Origin: Camarhynchus parvulus
Taxonomy: Eukaryota; Chordata; Aves; Passeriformes; Thraupidae
Reading direction: 5' to 3'
Length of the DNA: 64,000 nt
NCBI RefSeq assembly: GCF_901933205.1
Contig: NC_044572.1
Coordinates: 93,562,465-93,626,464, forward strand
Below, piece by piece: positions 40,721 to 54,100 of this stretch (position 1 is its first letter; each line of letters opens with the position of its first letter). Position numbers and translations under genes: made by a program. The notes below the pieces were generated by a model that saw nothing but the letters and a program-made list of their open reading frames with translations, had not been told where the DNA came from and did no database searches.

Positions 40721-43700
40721 AATAAATTAGTTTAGTCTTTGAGCCCAAAACCTTGGAAAATTGCTAGGAGGTTCTACCTCAGATTCATCTGGGGACAAAG
40801 GCTGGGTAAAGGGAGGAAATTGTGGGGGCAGGGAGGCTTGCACTGCAACTGAGAACCAACAGCTCAGGAGAGGAAGCAGTCAGGTAAACCGAGGTTTGCG
40901 GACTCCGCCAGCAGTGCTCACAAACCCTTGGCCTGAGCGGCGTTGTGTGAACACAAGACAAGGATGGTCATACTGGGCACTTCTGTTTCATAAAGCTGGC
41001 ACAGACGGGCCTGTCACACCATGTACTTTGTCTCCACGAAACCTCAACCATCCTCACTTTGCATCGTGTTTGTAGACAAGGAGTTTAAGTGCAGAAGGGC
41101 AAAGGATTGCCCATAATTTTTGGGATTGTCCCATGACAAGGAAGCAAAAATAAATGTGACCATGTTCTAACTGATAAAGTAGATCTCTGAGGTTGTATGT
41201 AAACAGTAGATATAGTGTGGGTTTTTCATTAATCCCCCTGTCTAATTATCATGAACATGATTTCATTTTCAGTTAGATGACAACAGCCTAGCTCAATAGT
41301 TTCCAGTAAAATCTTTGTATCCAGATAATAAATTCTTCTCATAATGATGAGATTTAAAACAGCAAAACATTCTTCACTGAGGCATGCAATGCTGATAAAG
41401 CACTATTTTGCTGCACAATCTATGCAGTATAAAAAGTTCTTTGCTGCATCATGATCTGCTCCAATTTGTGTATAAATAGCATTTGTAATAAAAAGAAATG
41501 TAACACCAAGTTTTACTTAAATAACTGCTCAAAAAGAGGTTGGGAGATAATGTAGCTAACACACAACAACAAGAAAGAAGGGCAATTGCAATAGCTCTTT
41601 CTCAACATCCTTTCTTTTTCTTTTATGAATCGATTCACAGCAACATTAAGAATTTGAACTCAAATATTTAAAGAATTATATGTTGGGATGGTTTGAGGGT
41701 AGTTTGGTTCCTACAGTTGAGGTACCATCTAGATGTGCTGCAAACATCAGAAAACCCAACTTTGAAAGCAACTCTCTCCATAACTTTAGCCAGTCATCTC
41801 AAGAAAGCTCCTGTTTCTGAGGACAGACATACATGACTGAAAAGGCATAACAAGCTGTGAAGTCCTTAAGATCTACATTTTCAAATGTGAATGCCTTGAA
41901 TTCGATACCCAAATCTGCATGTACAGAAACCATTAGCCATTGCTGAGGCATCATGCAGTACCACACTGACAGTGCCACTGACACTGGGCCACAAGGGATT
42001 TGAGAAGCCTGACTGTTCCACATTGCAGTTATCCAGTACCCATGACCTTCTAGAAATCCTTACTTGGCCAGCAGATCAAGTACTTCTATTACTGTGATGG
42101 ACCCATGATTTGCACTTACAGCTTTGTCACCTCCATGGAACAATACTGGTCAGAGATTAGGAATAAAATTGTGTCCACATTCAGGAGATGGACAAAATTC
42201 CCACTGAGTCACAAAGCAATTAATACAATTTTGGATTAAAACAAAAATAAAAATCTGGATTCTGTTTATCATTTAATGCCAGCGCTCTGAAATCCAGTCT
42301 GGCTTCTAATGGGCATTAGGATGCTGGTTAAAAGCTACCTTATCCTGAGTCACTATGTTTAACTCTGCTGCTCTTTCCACACCCCTTTACATAAGCACAG
42401 CCTAAAGTAGCATTTGGGATGTGCTCATTTTGTTTCAGAGAGAGAGAAAAACATATGTCACATTTTTTTACCATTTCTGAAGTTGGTCCCAAAACAAGAC
42501 TGAAATAGTTTCTGATTACAGGTATTTTTTGTGAACTGTCAGGCAGGTGAGCACTTGTTTTTCCCTCATGACCTACTGGCTAAATTCTTGAAGGCTGCTG
42601 AGAAGATGCTGTAGTATTAATTAAAATTTGAACTGGTTGAAGCAGTGTATCATGAGACCTTGCCTTTAAGAGTTGCTGAATACTAGATCAACCTCAACTT
42701 CTCAGTACTATGTGCATCTTCTGGTGTTTTTTTATTGTATGACTGTGGGAGAAGGACAATACTCAAGGATAAAGGATCACCTTAATCTGCATCAGAATGA
42801 GACTGGCCTGGTTAAATGGTGACAGAGATGTATGGATATGTAGTAAGTGCCAATCTGAGCACTCAGATGTGGAATTAGGACTCCATGTACGGGTACTTAT
42901 TTTAGAAAGTAGATCTCAGAGGATAGATAGGGTTGCCCACTTAGCTCAGAAAACCCTGCTCCAGTTTTAAAAGCTACTTGTCACTGCAGAGCAAATGCTT
43001 CAATTTTGAAGCAAAGTGGTATGTTTGGTGGCCCCATTTGCATGACAATGCCCAGAATGCTCTCGTAACACAGCTATTTCATGGAAGGGCTGATGCATTC
43101 AAGGCTTGAGAATAAACCCAGATCCTGTGGGTATACCACTGCATATGATTTCAATACTTTTCCTCCAATTTATATGCAAAAGATAAGTCTGTTGAAGTGG
43201 ATAGTGGTTATAGGTAACCAAACTAACCTGTCATCAGTATTTACTAGAAATCAAAATTACAAATGGTACTTTGGCAAGTCTCTAACTCCTTGAGTAATTA
43301 GCTGATCATCTCGTACCCATGTGTATATGCTTTAGGTGTTGACATAAGTCGTGAAGGTTGCTGTGAAGAGATGTCCCAATATATTAACAAGCAAACCTAG
43401 AAAAACTAAACAAGGCACAGAACACAGCACAGATACAGAATAACAGTTAATCAAGACGGACTTTGCTCGTCTCCCGCACTTCTCTCCTCCTCTCTCACAG
43501 CTTGCTACACAAAATAAATGTACTACACTGACTTACACTGCAGTACAGAATATCACAGTCTCCTCTATTGTGTGGATTTCACTGCTGAGAAGCTGTAACA
43601 CTAATTGTCAGTTTCCCACGATCAAAGTAATTTGGTTAAATAATTGGTTTACATTTACTATATTTTATTTGCCTCACAAAAACAAATGTTATAACAAAAG

Positions 43701-44389
43701 ATCATCTGAAGAGGAGGGAATGCTATGGTGATAACACCAATATGGTGCCAACATATGGAGAAATATGTGTGTTTTGTGCACATAAACAATGACATGAAGC
43801 TTCAGCTGTTTAGAGAACAAAGCTTTACACCTGACTTAATAATGTGATATGTGCATTCTGGTGTGTATGTGTATGAGGGGTGAAGCTCTTCTGATATTAG
43901 ATTTTGGCACTGAAACTAATGTTTTAAATGCTGATTAACTGGTGATTATTTATAATTAATTCTTGATAGGTGAAAAATTATGACATTCCTTCTTTACCTA
44001 TTACGTGAAGTCTGCGTTCACACTGAAACAATGGCTCCTCTATACCCAAAATCAGGTTGATGACACCATGATAACTCTTCAAGACATTCTTGGCTTTTCA
44101 GATGTTTTTCCCTCTTTTATTTGATATAGTATGTGGATTTGACCACAAATTTCACAGCTCCTCCCCCGATGCAGAAAAGGAACACAGTAACTAAGTGCCT
44201 GCAGCAGCTGACAGAAGCCGCTTCCTTTAACCTCCCTCCAGACTACCAGGCGTGAAGAACGGCTGAGACATTTTCCTTCAGCCATCACAGTGCCTCATTT
44301 TCCAAATGTCCCTAGAACAGCTTCATTCAGAAGAGTCTGCCATTGGAGTCCCTTCAAAATCCTGCCAGAATGGCTTAAACTCAAAAGTA
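40721..44389. other. ZNF407: Intron segment, no exon seen
   Basis: Unique DNA with random-looking frames up to 104 codons (40761-41075, plus) and no domain. SOX-like motifs (AACAATG, GAACAAAG) are grouped at 43788-43824. A pyrimidine-rich run ending in CACAG at 43465-43500 resembles an acceptor on the plus strand, the wrong strand for ZNF407, with no open frame after it. Confidence 0.45.
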
Positions 44390-44560
44390 ATTAAAAGCCT
44401 CTGTAAAACATAAGTCAAGGGAGTGGCATAACATCCATTAATTACAGTGCTCCGTGATGTCACACCTGTGACTTATGAGAGGCTATCCTGAGGTGGGTTC
44501 AGAGCTGCTGTTCATAATTTATAATGGTGTTTTGAAGCCTGCCTAGAGAAGAGCAGTTTC
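44390..44560. promoter_or_regulatory. Candidate intronic enhancer with palindromic T-box/E-box site
   Basis: A 14-base near-palindrome GTCACACCTGTGAC (44459-44472) has 6-base arms GTCACA/TGTGAC around CC. It contains a T-box half site (TCACACCT) overlapping a CACCTG E-box. It sits between homeodomain-like AATTAAAAG and CATTAATTACAG cores on the left and CATAATTTATAATGG on the right. The function is inferred from motif grouping. Confidence 0.3.
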
Positions 44561-47500
44561 ATATTGGGATGGTACATATCTTATAACAGCTGACTGCATG
44601 ATATAAAAAATAATACTGTGGCCGTCATTGGAAAACTATTGTGGCTGAACACAGGTTTAAACACCAAATACAACATCACCAAATGGTGCATGCGCAGTGG
44701 GACCATAACCCTGTGAAAACATTGGAAAATTCAGAGGACAAAAGTGATTGCTGATTTTTCCAGTGGATCCTGATGGTGACTGGTTTTTAATGCTAAGACT
44801 GGAACCAGAAGGTTTGCATAATTATGCTTGGCTGTACTTGCAGAATTTAAACAGTTGTAAAGAAAATAAAATTCTGAACAGGTTACCTGAAATGAACAGA
44901 GGTAGGTTTATTTCCATCAGTCCTCAGATGCTATTTTTGCTAAAATATAGGGCATATCATCCACAAAATGTTAAATTAAATTATACAGAATGATACTCGG
45001 TTTTATGAATTTGCAGTAAAAGTTGTCTGTATTTGACAGACATGTACAGAAAAAAAATGGCAATGTTTCTGCAACAGATTAAAACCTGCATTTTGCTTTC
45101 TTCCTTTGTCTGTTTTGAGTTTAAATGGAAACAAACCTTACAGTATAGAATTGGCTTAAGGTCACCTGTCTACAAGGGATTACTATGTAGTTCCTTTTAT
45201 ATTTTTCCCCCTACTAGTTTGAGGGACAAAAGGGCAGCAGTACCCTAAGGGCTTTTTCAAATAACCTCTTTAGCAAATAAAGTCATACCCTATGTATAGA
45301 GGCCATTTCATCCCAGTCCCATGGGCTGCCTGTAGGGTAAAATACTGAATTTTTCTGGCATGTGTCACTGAATGTGAAAAAGAGGATCACTACTTACAGA
45401 AAGTTAAAGGCCGAATGAAAGAATGTGAATTTCCTTAATGCACTAATTTAAAACATTGTATATTGAAGCTGAAAACATTGACTATAAGCATCTCAGAGAA
45501 ACACTGGAATATATTTACATGAGCCATACAGAGACTCATGTATCAGCAACTGATTTACTATGGCTTGAAAACACAACAGATTCAGCTTATCTGAAATCTT
45601 AAACAAATATATTTTCTCCAGGGAAAATAAATAAAATGAAATTTGGCCTGTTTTTTATGAACACAATCTTATGACGGTATCAACTTAACATTACCATAAA
45701 CATCTCTGAAATCAACTGTCAAGAAGGAATCTGTTATGCTTATATAAATTACTGTTATTATTGTTTTTGTTGCTGCACTTGCTGCACCCCACTTCTGTAA
45801 TTGCTGGAAAGACAACATGCAAACCCTCAAACTTTCAAGTATTCACAAGGTATAAAAAATGGTTTTAAAACAAATGATTTGACAGCTGCAAATGCAGGAT
45901 AACACCTAGTTACATTATAGAAACAGTGTGGATAATTACTTTTTTCAGAAGGAAAGACTCCACGGACCACAGTCCTGTCTGAATTTCCCTGCAGTTTGGA
46001 TAATGTGCAGTAATACAAATCCTGTTGTCACCTCAACCAAGTCTTTTTTATCATCTATACATCAGCAAGAATGATGAGAGACGTCCCATGATTCTAACAG
46101 TCTTCCTTTGAAGGATCCACATGTTAATTACTGCACTAATTATGGTTTTTGAATAACCAAATGAAGTAAGCAGTCTATGGGAGGTACGGGCATAAAACTC
46201 AGACTGAGAAAATACTAGTTACTGAAGTCATCAGTGTAAACTGACACATTGAACATTCTTAAAAAAAGTAGAAGTAGATTTTAAAAGACAAGCATCTTCA
46301 ATAATTAGGGTTCCATACAGGAAAAAGAAATGTTATTTCTTAATGGCAAGTGCATTTAAACTGTTATCTAAAGATCTGAAGGTAAGCCTGCTTAATTCAC
46401 TGCTTCTTCTTTTGTTATTAGGAAAACATAATTGTTCCAAATAATTAGCACTAGAGTACATCACAAGCTGACAACAAAATTATAGAAATCTTCATATTCA
46501 GATCCGTCTAGCTGGCTATTAGGAACAGTTTCTGATCATAACCCATTAGTTGAAGTGCTGTGAGTTCTTGATTGCCACCAAATAACCTCAGATATCTGCC
46601 TAAGTTAACAGCCTCTATTTATTCAGAGTTTTCTTGACAGTAAAAATTGCTTACGATTTTTACAGCTGCCACACAAAAGAACAGTATCAGATGTGTGCGC
46701 TTGCAAGACTAGGTGATAAAATAATTGAAATGCGGATTTTTAGACACAATTTCAACGCCTAACTTTCTAAATGAAAAACAGCTATGGGATTTCAGTGTGC
46801 TGTAATGGTACTATTGGCTTTCCTGTTTATTAAAAATTAACATGAACACATTCCAAATGTTTCTAGTTGTGATGACCATGCTAATTAAAACAAGATTTGT
46901 TTGGGCCAAGGTTCTTTGGCATAACAGCCCTATTTGCCCTTTTTTTCCACTGAACACTAACTAATCAACTGCTAAAGATATTTCTGTGTTTTATGGCTCA
47001 ATCCTTCTTCAGTTTTTTTGGTATTTTCGTGTGAATCATACCAGGGCATAAACAGCTGTTAATCCATTTCCTAAACAGATAACTATCATGGATAGGATCA
47101 CACCAAACACTACCAGAAAGTATAGCATATTTTTAAAAGACACTGACAAATGAATCCTCTGACACAAATCACTGCTGTAACCCCAAAAGGAAAAAAAAAA
47201 CAAAACAACAAAAACCTATGTGCACATGGTAAGAAGGGAATTGCACTATTTTAGTTATTTACCCAGCTTCAGTGAGTGGATTATTGATAAAGTAATACAG
47301 ACAAAATAAAAACTTATTTAAATTTCCCATCTAATACCTTAGTTATCTGTAATGCTATTTGAAGCTCCTTTCTAAATATGTTTTTTTGGGTTTCTTTTTT
47401 CCCTGATAATAGCTCAGTTTATAAACCTACAAAGCTTTATGTCAAATCCCATGGGGAATAACTTTGATTACTAAAGTAATTAATGATGCTGGATAGTAAT

Positions 47501-48078
47501 ATGGATTTTCTGTTAAGATTTGAGTATGAAGTTAATTAGTCTCCACATTATGATTTGCTGATTAATTACAGATATTTACTTATAAAGAGAGATGTTAATT
47601 ATTAATCTAAAAAATCATCTTGCGCAATTAACTGAAACTTTGATGTCAGTCACCACTCTCCTTGTATGTAACTTCCAAGGTGCTAATTCTATGGAGGGAG
47701 GCACATGCCTTCCCCAAAAGGTAAAAAAAAAAAAAAAAGAAAAAAAAATCCTTCTGCTATCTTCTTTGTGTGTATAGTATAGTATAGTGAACAAATTTTT
47801 CTCTTAATTTGTCAGGACAAGCCACCCACTTTGAAGCTGGACTGTAACTTAATTCTCATGAAACTACTGATCTTTCATTGCTTATTCTTACAATATGCCT
47901 CATCTTATCACGGAAAGTGCTATAAAAGAAATTCCACCACAAGTCTTAACTGTGTGTACTCTTGAAATCTTGTCTTAACCTCAGAGCTGTGATGTTCTGC
48001 TGACTGACGGGCTTTGTCAGTTCCCATGTTAAAGTCTGGAATGAGCTTCAGCGTTGCTACAGAGATCAGTATTTTTCT

Positions 48079-48080
<2 letters not shown>
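44561..48080. other. ZNF407: Intron segment, no exon seen
   Basis: AT-rich unique DNA. Short A-rich tracts at 47190-47214 and 47721-47747 and a TATAG triplication at 47775-47790 are the only repeats noted. The longest frame is 81 codons, without recognisable features. Confidence 0.5.
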
Positions 48081-48112
<32 letters not shown>

Positions 48113-48134
48113 GCAGCAGCAGAAGCAGCAGCAG
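48081..48134 (+). repeat. Interrupted CAG trinucleotide repeat: (CAG)9 AAG (CAG)4 AAG (CAG)3
   Basis: Eighteen triplets with two identical AAG interruptions. On the ZNF407 sense strand it reads (CTG)3 CTT (CTG)4 CTT (CTG)9, so it would be transcribed as an intronic CUG repeat. One minus-strand frame reads it as alanine; there is no evidence that it is translated. Confidence 0.97.
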
Positions 48135-51100
48135 TCTTTACCAGTGCCAAGAAAATATTAGAGCAAAACTACTAATTAATGTAACAGCTCAGTTAGAATT
48201 TAACACCAACTTTTGTTTAAAAAGAAACCCCACCTTATCTCTTTCCAACCCCCCTTCTCTTCTGATCTGCAAAGAAAAAATCTTACTGTTAATGTAAAGG
48301 GGATAAGAACGCGATTAGAAATAGGGTTAAACCAAAAAGCATCAGCAGCACACCAATGTCCTGGAATTTACCCTAGTAACACAGACTCTGAACAGGGATC
48401 TGTTTACATTATCTCTAGATCATCTTGACAATATTCATTCTCTATTTACCTAAATGAGGCAATATGATGATATTTATTGCTCAGAATGGCTAAATATAGA
48501 CTTTTCCTGAGCACTCAGTATCATAGTGGGAGGTTTTGCTCTAATCTACATCTTTAAACTGACAAGCTGGAGCATTCCTAATGAATGCCTCTTTTCATCT
48601 GGATGTCTGTGTGTATTTGACAGTATAAATATTTAGCAATATCGGAGTCAGCTTGTGATTTTACCCAGATGGACTGATTGATGCCTTGGCTTGACGTTGC
48701 CAAAGACAATCCATGTAGTTATATAAGCAATTTCCCTCTTACTTCCTAAGAAGCAATTAGGTGGCCAAAGGCAGCAACCCAAAAATAGTGAGAATACTTC
48801 TGGTATCAGCTGACAACTCTAAGGGATAAATAAAATATGGTACTTAAATTATTACCACTTTACTTGCATGAATCATGGGATTAAAGCTTTCACTTCTAAA
48901 GTACATATAAATTGCAGGGTTTCCTATGTCTGTAATTTGCAAGAATCTAAGTTAAAATACCAGCTAATCAGTCAACTCACATTCACCTTGGGAAAAGTAC
49001 CACCCTTCCTTGTCATTTTTGTAAATTGCATGCCTAAGCACCAATGTTATTTTCAGGGGAAAAAAGCCTGTTGTCAATAACATATATTGCAGTCTAGTTA
49101 AAACAACATTTGTTAAGGTTTAATCGCAAATGTAATCTGCTTTTAAAGTTTAGACAGAATGCTCAGAGAAATTCAAGGGACAGATAATAAATCATTTTCT
49201 CCTGTCCTGGGTGTGAACAAGGTAGGCTGGAGTCTTGCAGGTGTGCTGCCTTTTTCTCCTACATGTTACAGACTCTTGCTGGTTTCCACAGACTGTTCAA
49301 AAATACAGGGACTCCATAGACTGAGAAATAAGAAATTTTTTACTATCTGACTTTCAAACAACAGTAGCCGCAGTTTTGGTATTGTAAAATATTCCCAATA
49401 ATTTTATTCAGTTTGCATCTTTGCATACACTTTGTAATTCATAATGTACATAACAAATTGCAGCAACGAGAATTTTTAGCTGCATTTCATGCACGCACAT
49501 ATAAAAATATGTGAATAAAAAAAAATCCTGGATACTGAATGTCAGCTTTAAATTAGCTACGCAGTGTTTGTCTGTGTTCATCTTACATGGTATAAGATGC
49601 TTGTAATGTCTATGTCTTGTGCTCTTATGCATGTTAGTACTTTGGGGGGAAAGAACAGTGGCATAATATTTTTGGCAACAGTAAAATTCACGTCTCAGCT
49701 ATGTTGTTGATTTCATTCCATTCCCCAAACACCTTTAGTTTCTTTGTTTTCTATTAACTCATTCCAGTCTTTGTATGCCCCATGCAATAACCCAGGAAAA
49801 AGGGCAAGGAAGGCATTATTCTTCTTGACACTAATACCTATAGATCCTGTTCTGCAGTGATACCTCTCCCTATCACCAAGTATCTCAGCAAACAGAATTC
49901 TCCGAACTCAAGAGCTGGAACCATTAATATCTTGCACAGGCAAGTGGGACACAATGCCCACTGGTAATCAGACAAACACAACAAGGCTTCTTGGGGACTG
50001 GCCATCTGCTTATGATATGCAGGAGTTTTAAGTGCAGCATGCGTTGGCTACATCATTTTGTTCTGAAAAGTAGTCTCTCTGATTACCTGTTTTATTATTA
50101 TTCTGTGACCAGCTGGGTGCCAAATAAAAATAAATGTGTGCTGTTTTGTATTTATTGGATTTGATTAGTAATAAATTTGTTATTGACCAGATCCAGAGTG
50201 TGAAGGCCTGAGGCACAATCCAATGGTCTCTACTCACTTGATCATTACACCCCCCACTTTCAATCAAGCTGCATTGAATTGTGTTGCTCTGTGTTTTGCT
50301 TCTCAATTGTCTGGTTTGAGAATGGAGGGTCAGGGATGGAGGGAGAGGAAAGTTGATGTTTTCTACTGATAAAATTAGGAAAGAAAGGGAAGGTTGTCCC
50401 TTTAAGCTGGGAGATAACTACAAAAAATACCAAAAGAAATCTGGTGATAGAGTTCACTGTACATGGTACAATCCATTGAACAGGTTGACGTGAGAAATTA
50501 CTAGGTCGGATAAGGCAAAGTTTAGAATAAACTGCATTGTTTTACAAAATATGTCATCGAGAAAAATGCATTAACTCTAATCAGCCAAAATGGTGTGATT
50601 CATTGCTTAATTTCAGGGTACCAGGCTATAAATTACATCAGGCCTGCCACAACTAATTTTTGCAGTGGCATACTAGATGAAAAATGAAATGTCCAAGTGG
50701 CTACAAGTGAAAAGCTTCCATCTTTCTTCCACAGCTGAATATTACTTACTCTAATGATGTATAATAGCCTGCAACTACACTTAACCTGTGCATTAAATAG
50801 CAGCACAAACTGTTTACCTAGAGTTATGAAGAAGAAAACAGCAAATCAAGCAAAGGAATCTAGAGTGTGTACATTAACCTCCCACATGCCAACATAATTG
50901 TCCCCTACAGATGATGTATAACACTTACTCCAAATCATACTTTTTTTTTCATTACACATAATAGCTTACACTTCAAGTATCAAAAGTGTCAAAGCATGTG
51001 TGATAAATTGATGCCAAAATGCACCTAATTAATAAGTCTGATGATGTTTAGATTAAAACAGATGTTGGTTATGTTGTTAACAGAAAAACAGCTAATAAAA

Positions 51101-54100
51101 ATAATTGCAACCTATATGCCTAAAAACTGCAGGTATTAGTAAAAAGAGCAAAATCTGTACAGTGCAAAAAGGTTAGTAAGCTTTTCAGGGTGCAAATATT
51201 CTTTTATGTACAAATTCTGAACAACAGATCAAAGCAGTTCATCAGATCAGCAGTTACGAACAACTTCCCCTTGTTTAAAATCCACAGCCAGGCTTTACAA
51301 GGAGATAATTTTTACCAGTGATACTCTGTGTGCAACAAAAACTACTGTAAAGCATGCACGTTATTATTCACTTACAATAAGCAAGGTGAATTCTGTGTTG
51401 ATTACATAAAAAAAAAAGAAGATAATGAACTCTGGAAAGTTTCTAAATGTGATCAAGGAATCTATGATTACTACGAGTATCTTGTAGATACCAATGAAAA
51501 AATAAACTAGAAATAACATGGTATTTTAAAACTAGCTTTAATCTATAAATTAAATATCATAATATTTAAAATATTTGGGGTTTTTACCCTCACGGAAAAT
51601 AACTATTTATCACTTTGCCTCCTTAAAAAATATAGTATCTGGGGAGAATCTATTGATGGAAAACCAGATGACAAAAAATTCTATCGGTCTGAAGCAACTT
51701 TTGGAGAATCTGATTAGGTCTCATGCTGCAATACTAGGTATTCCATTTTTGCCAAAGGGCCAGCTATTATTATTAACATCATTTGTCTGAATCATTACTC
51801 TGCACCTTGGTTCAGCAAACACTATGAAGATGGCATGGTAATAAATGACCGCAGGATTCTTTCCTGCTTCAGCCTGTTTTTATCTGCCACCTCTCTACCG
51901 TCAGCTCCATCTTTCTGAACCTCTCTGAATCCCCAAAAGGGACGGGGCATCTATTTGTTTTCCACTAGGTTACCACTCTGTCTATTGTTGTTTGCACTAA
52001 AGGGTACGAATTCAATTCATTCTTGTGACATAAAAGCACTGATACAGTAAATTTTTTGCCCAAGAGAAAACACAAAGTTGCTGAATATGGGCTAAGATGT
52101 GAAGCTCTTGTATGTACATGAAGGAGCTTTCTGAGACAGTCTTGCTCACTAAATATTGTTTTTTCTCCACCATAATCTAGACAATCACATTACAGTGTTT
52201 TTAACTCACACTAACCTTGCCAAATTGGTACCTCTTGCAAAACAGTGACTGTATAGGAGGGGTTAAGTAATCCATCCTCTCAAACTTATGAGCAAGAGAG
52301 GAAACAAAGTGCTGGGAGGTAAAATAGCCAATCGGTTGCTGTAAGACTAAGTAAGCCAGTGCTTCCGCGATAATCAGGGTTAGTGGAAATGGCAGACGAG
52401 AACCGAGGAAAATAAATAACCAAGGAGAAAAGACTTAAAAAGAGTTAAATAAGAAAACTGGAATGAGAGGGAACTACAGGGCATTGACTAATCTTATTTT
52501 CCTGCGCGTTGAAATTCACACAAATTACTTTAACTTTATTCATACCTAAACATGCCAAAAAATAATCAATCTGCCATCCCAAAGAATTGATCAAAACTGA
52601 ACAGACCAGGCATAACATCTCATACTTCACTCTGCAAAATAAAACCAAAACCTTTCAGAGATGTAATGGGTCTCTTTCTTTTAAATAAGAAAATATGCTT
52701 ATTTTCTTCTTCAGTGACATGAAGTATTGAAGTGTTGGAAAATACTATATCAGGACCAGACATCTCTTCAAGATCTCCCAATTACAAACATCTAGTCTGA
52801 GATACCATCCTTTTGCAAAACCATAAGGCAGATTTTATGAGATGATCTGTTAACAAAAAGTAAATTTCAATGTCCTAATATATGCAAACATATCAGGCTT
52901 TGAGGGAATTTAAGTCATATAAGTGCAGTTATAAAGCAAACTTAGCACTGGCTTTTCACGGCCAAAGGCATCTTGTTTTTCCAAATACACTGTTAAGAAG
53001 TGCCAAACTTAGTAAACCCTACAGAAAATAGCCAAGTACTTTCTTGTCTGAGTCTTATAGAATGCTTAAAAATAGCACTCCTAAGTCTGAAATGTTATAA
53101 CTGTTTACAAAACCTGAAAGGTTGCATTATGCACGACTTTCTTTGCCATCAAAATGCTCTATGTTCCTGCCAGAAGTTAAGAAGTTATCACTTGAAAATC
53201 ACTGGCTAATCTAGCTTGTGCTAAGATGGATTTTTAATGAAAGTTTAATGAATGATAAATACTTGTTTCTTGATAAATGTTTAATTATGCCAATAATTAC
53301 CAACTGCTGAAAACTACTGTTGTGTTAATAATGGCATTTTAGTACACAAGCAGTTTCATGAGTCATGATGCTGTTAAAGATCAGAATTCCATCTGTCTAA
53401 TGCAAACTAGCAAAACAAAAGAAAAGTCTAATTAATATTTTGATACATTTTCCCTATACACTTAAAACGGATGTCCTTTTGTGAAAGAATAAATTTACTA
53501 GCTCCCTTTTGGAGAGAAGAATTAAATGTCTCAGAGCCATTATGTTATTAATCATTACTACTATTTGAACCTAAAAACTGAAAGAGAAAAAGAAATCAAG
53601 GCAAATGTAGCATATGTATGACTGCTTCTTGCTTACTTTTTTTTGGAAGAGGAAAGAATGGGACATTAAGGTGATGATGAGACCAAGTTTTCACCTGAAA
53701 TATTTTATAACGTTCAGGTACCACACTATGTTCATAACATTAGTCTTCAGAGTTACCTAGGACTATTTTGCTTATGTCAAAAAAACAGCAAACTGCAACC
53801 CTCACCTCTTACAAGTGAGGGGCCAAGAAACATCAAATTGTCACAGTGCCTCCAATGGGGCCAGATAAAATGGAGATTTTCTCAAAAGTACAAAGAAGTA
53901 AAATTACAGACATGAAAAAAATCAGGACAAAGTAAAATAAGAGAATAATACTGCCATGAAAAATAAGAGATTAAGGCTTTCAGTGATTTATTTGTTCCAG
54001 GATGCCTCTTGGTTTGAACGTATCTCCTGTATTTGTTGTGCTCATGGTACTAATTTTGGCTCTGTATCTCAGCTAATTGCCACAATACCTGTGGACAGCC

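Noticed and set aside
43465..43500. Pyrimidine tract ending in CACAG, resembling a splice acceptor
   Set aside because: It is on the plus strand, opposite to ZNF407, and no open frame follows it.
47920..48150. 76-codon minus-strand frame with an alanine-rich run
   Set aside because: The run is the CTG repeat read in the alanine frame, inside an intron with no splice or conservation support.
51328..51510. 60-codon plus-strand frame with several Cys and an acidic, Tyr-rich end
   Set aside because: Looked at as a possible small protein or finger exon, but the Cys spacing fits no C2H2 or other finger I know and the flanks are plain AT-rich intron.
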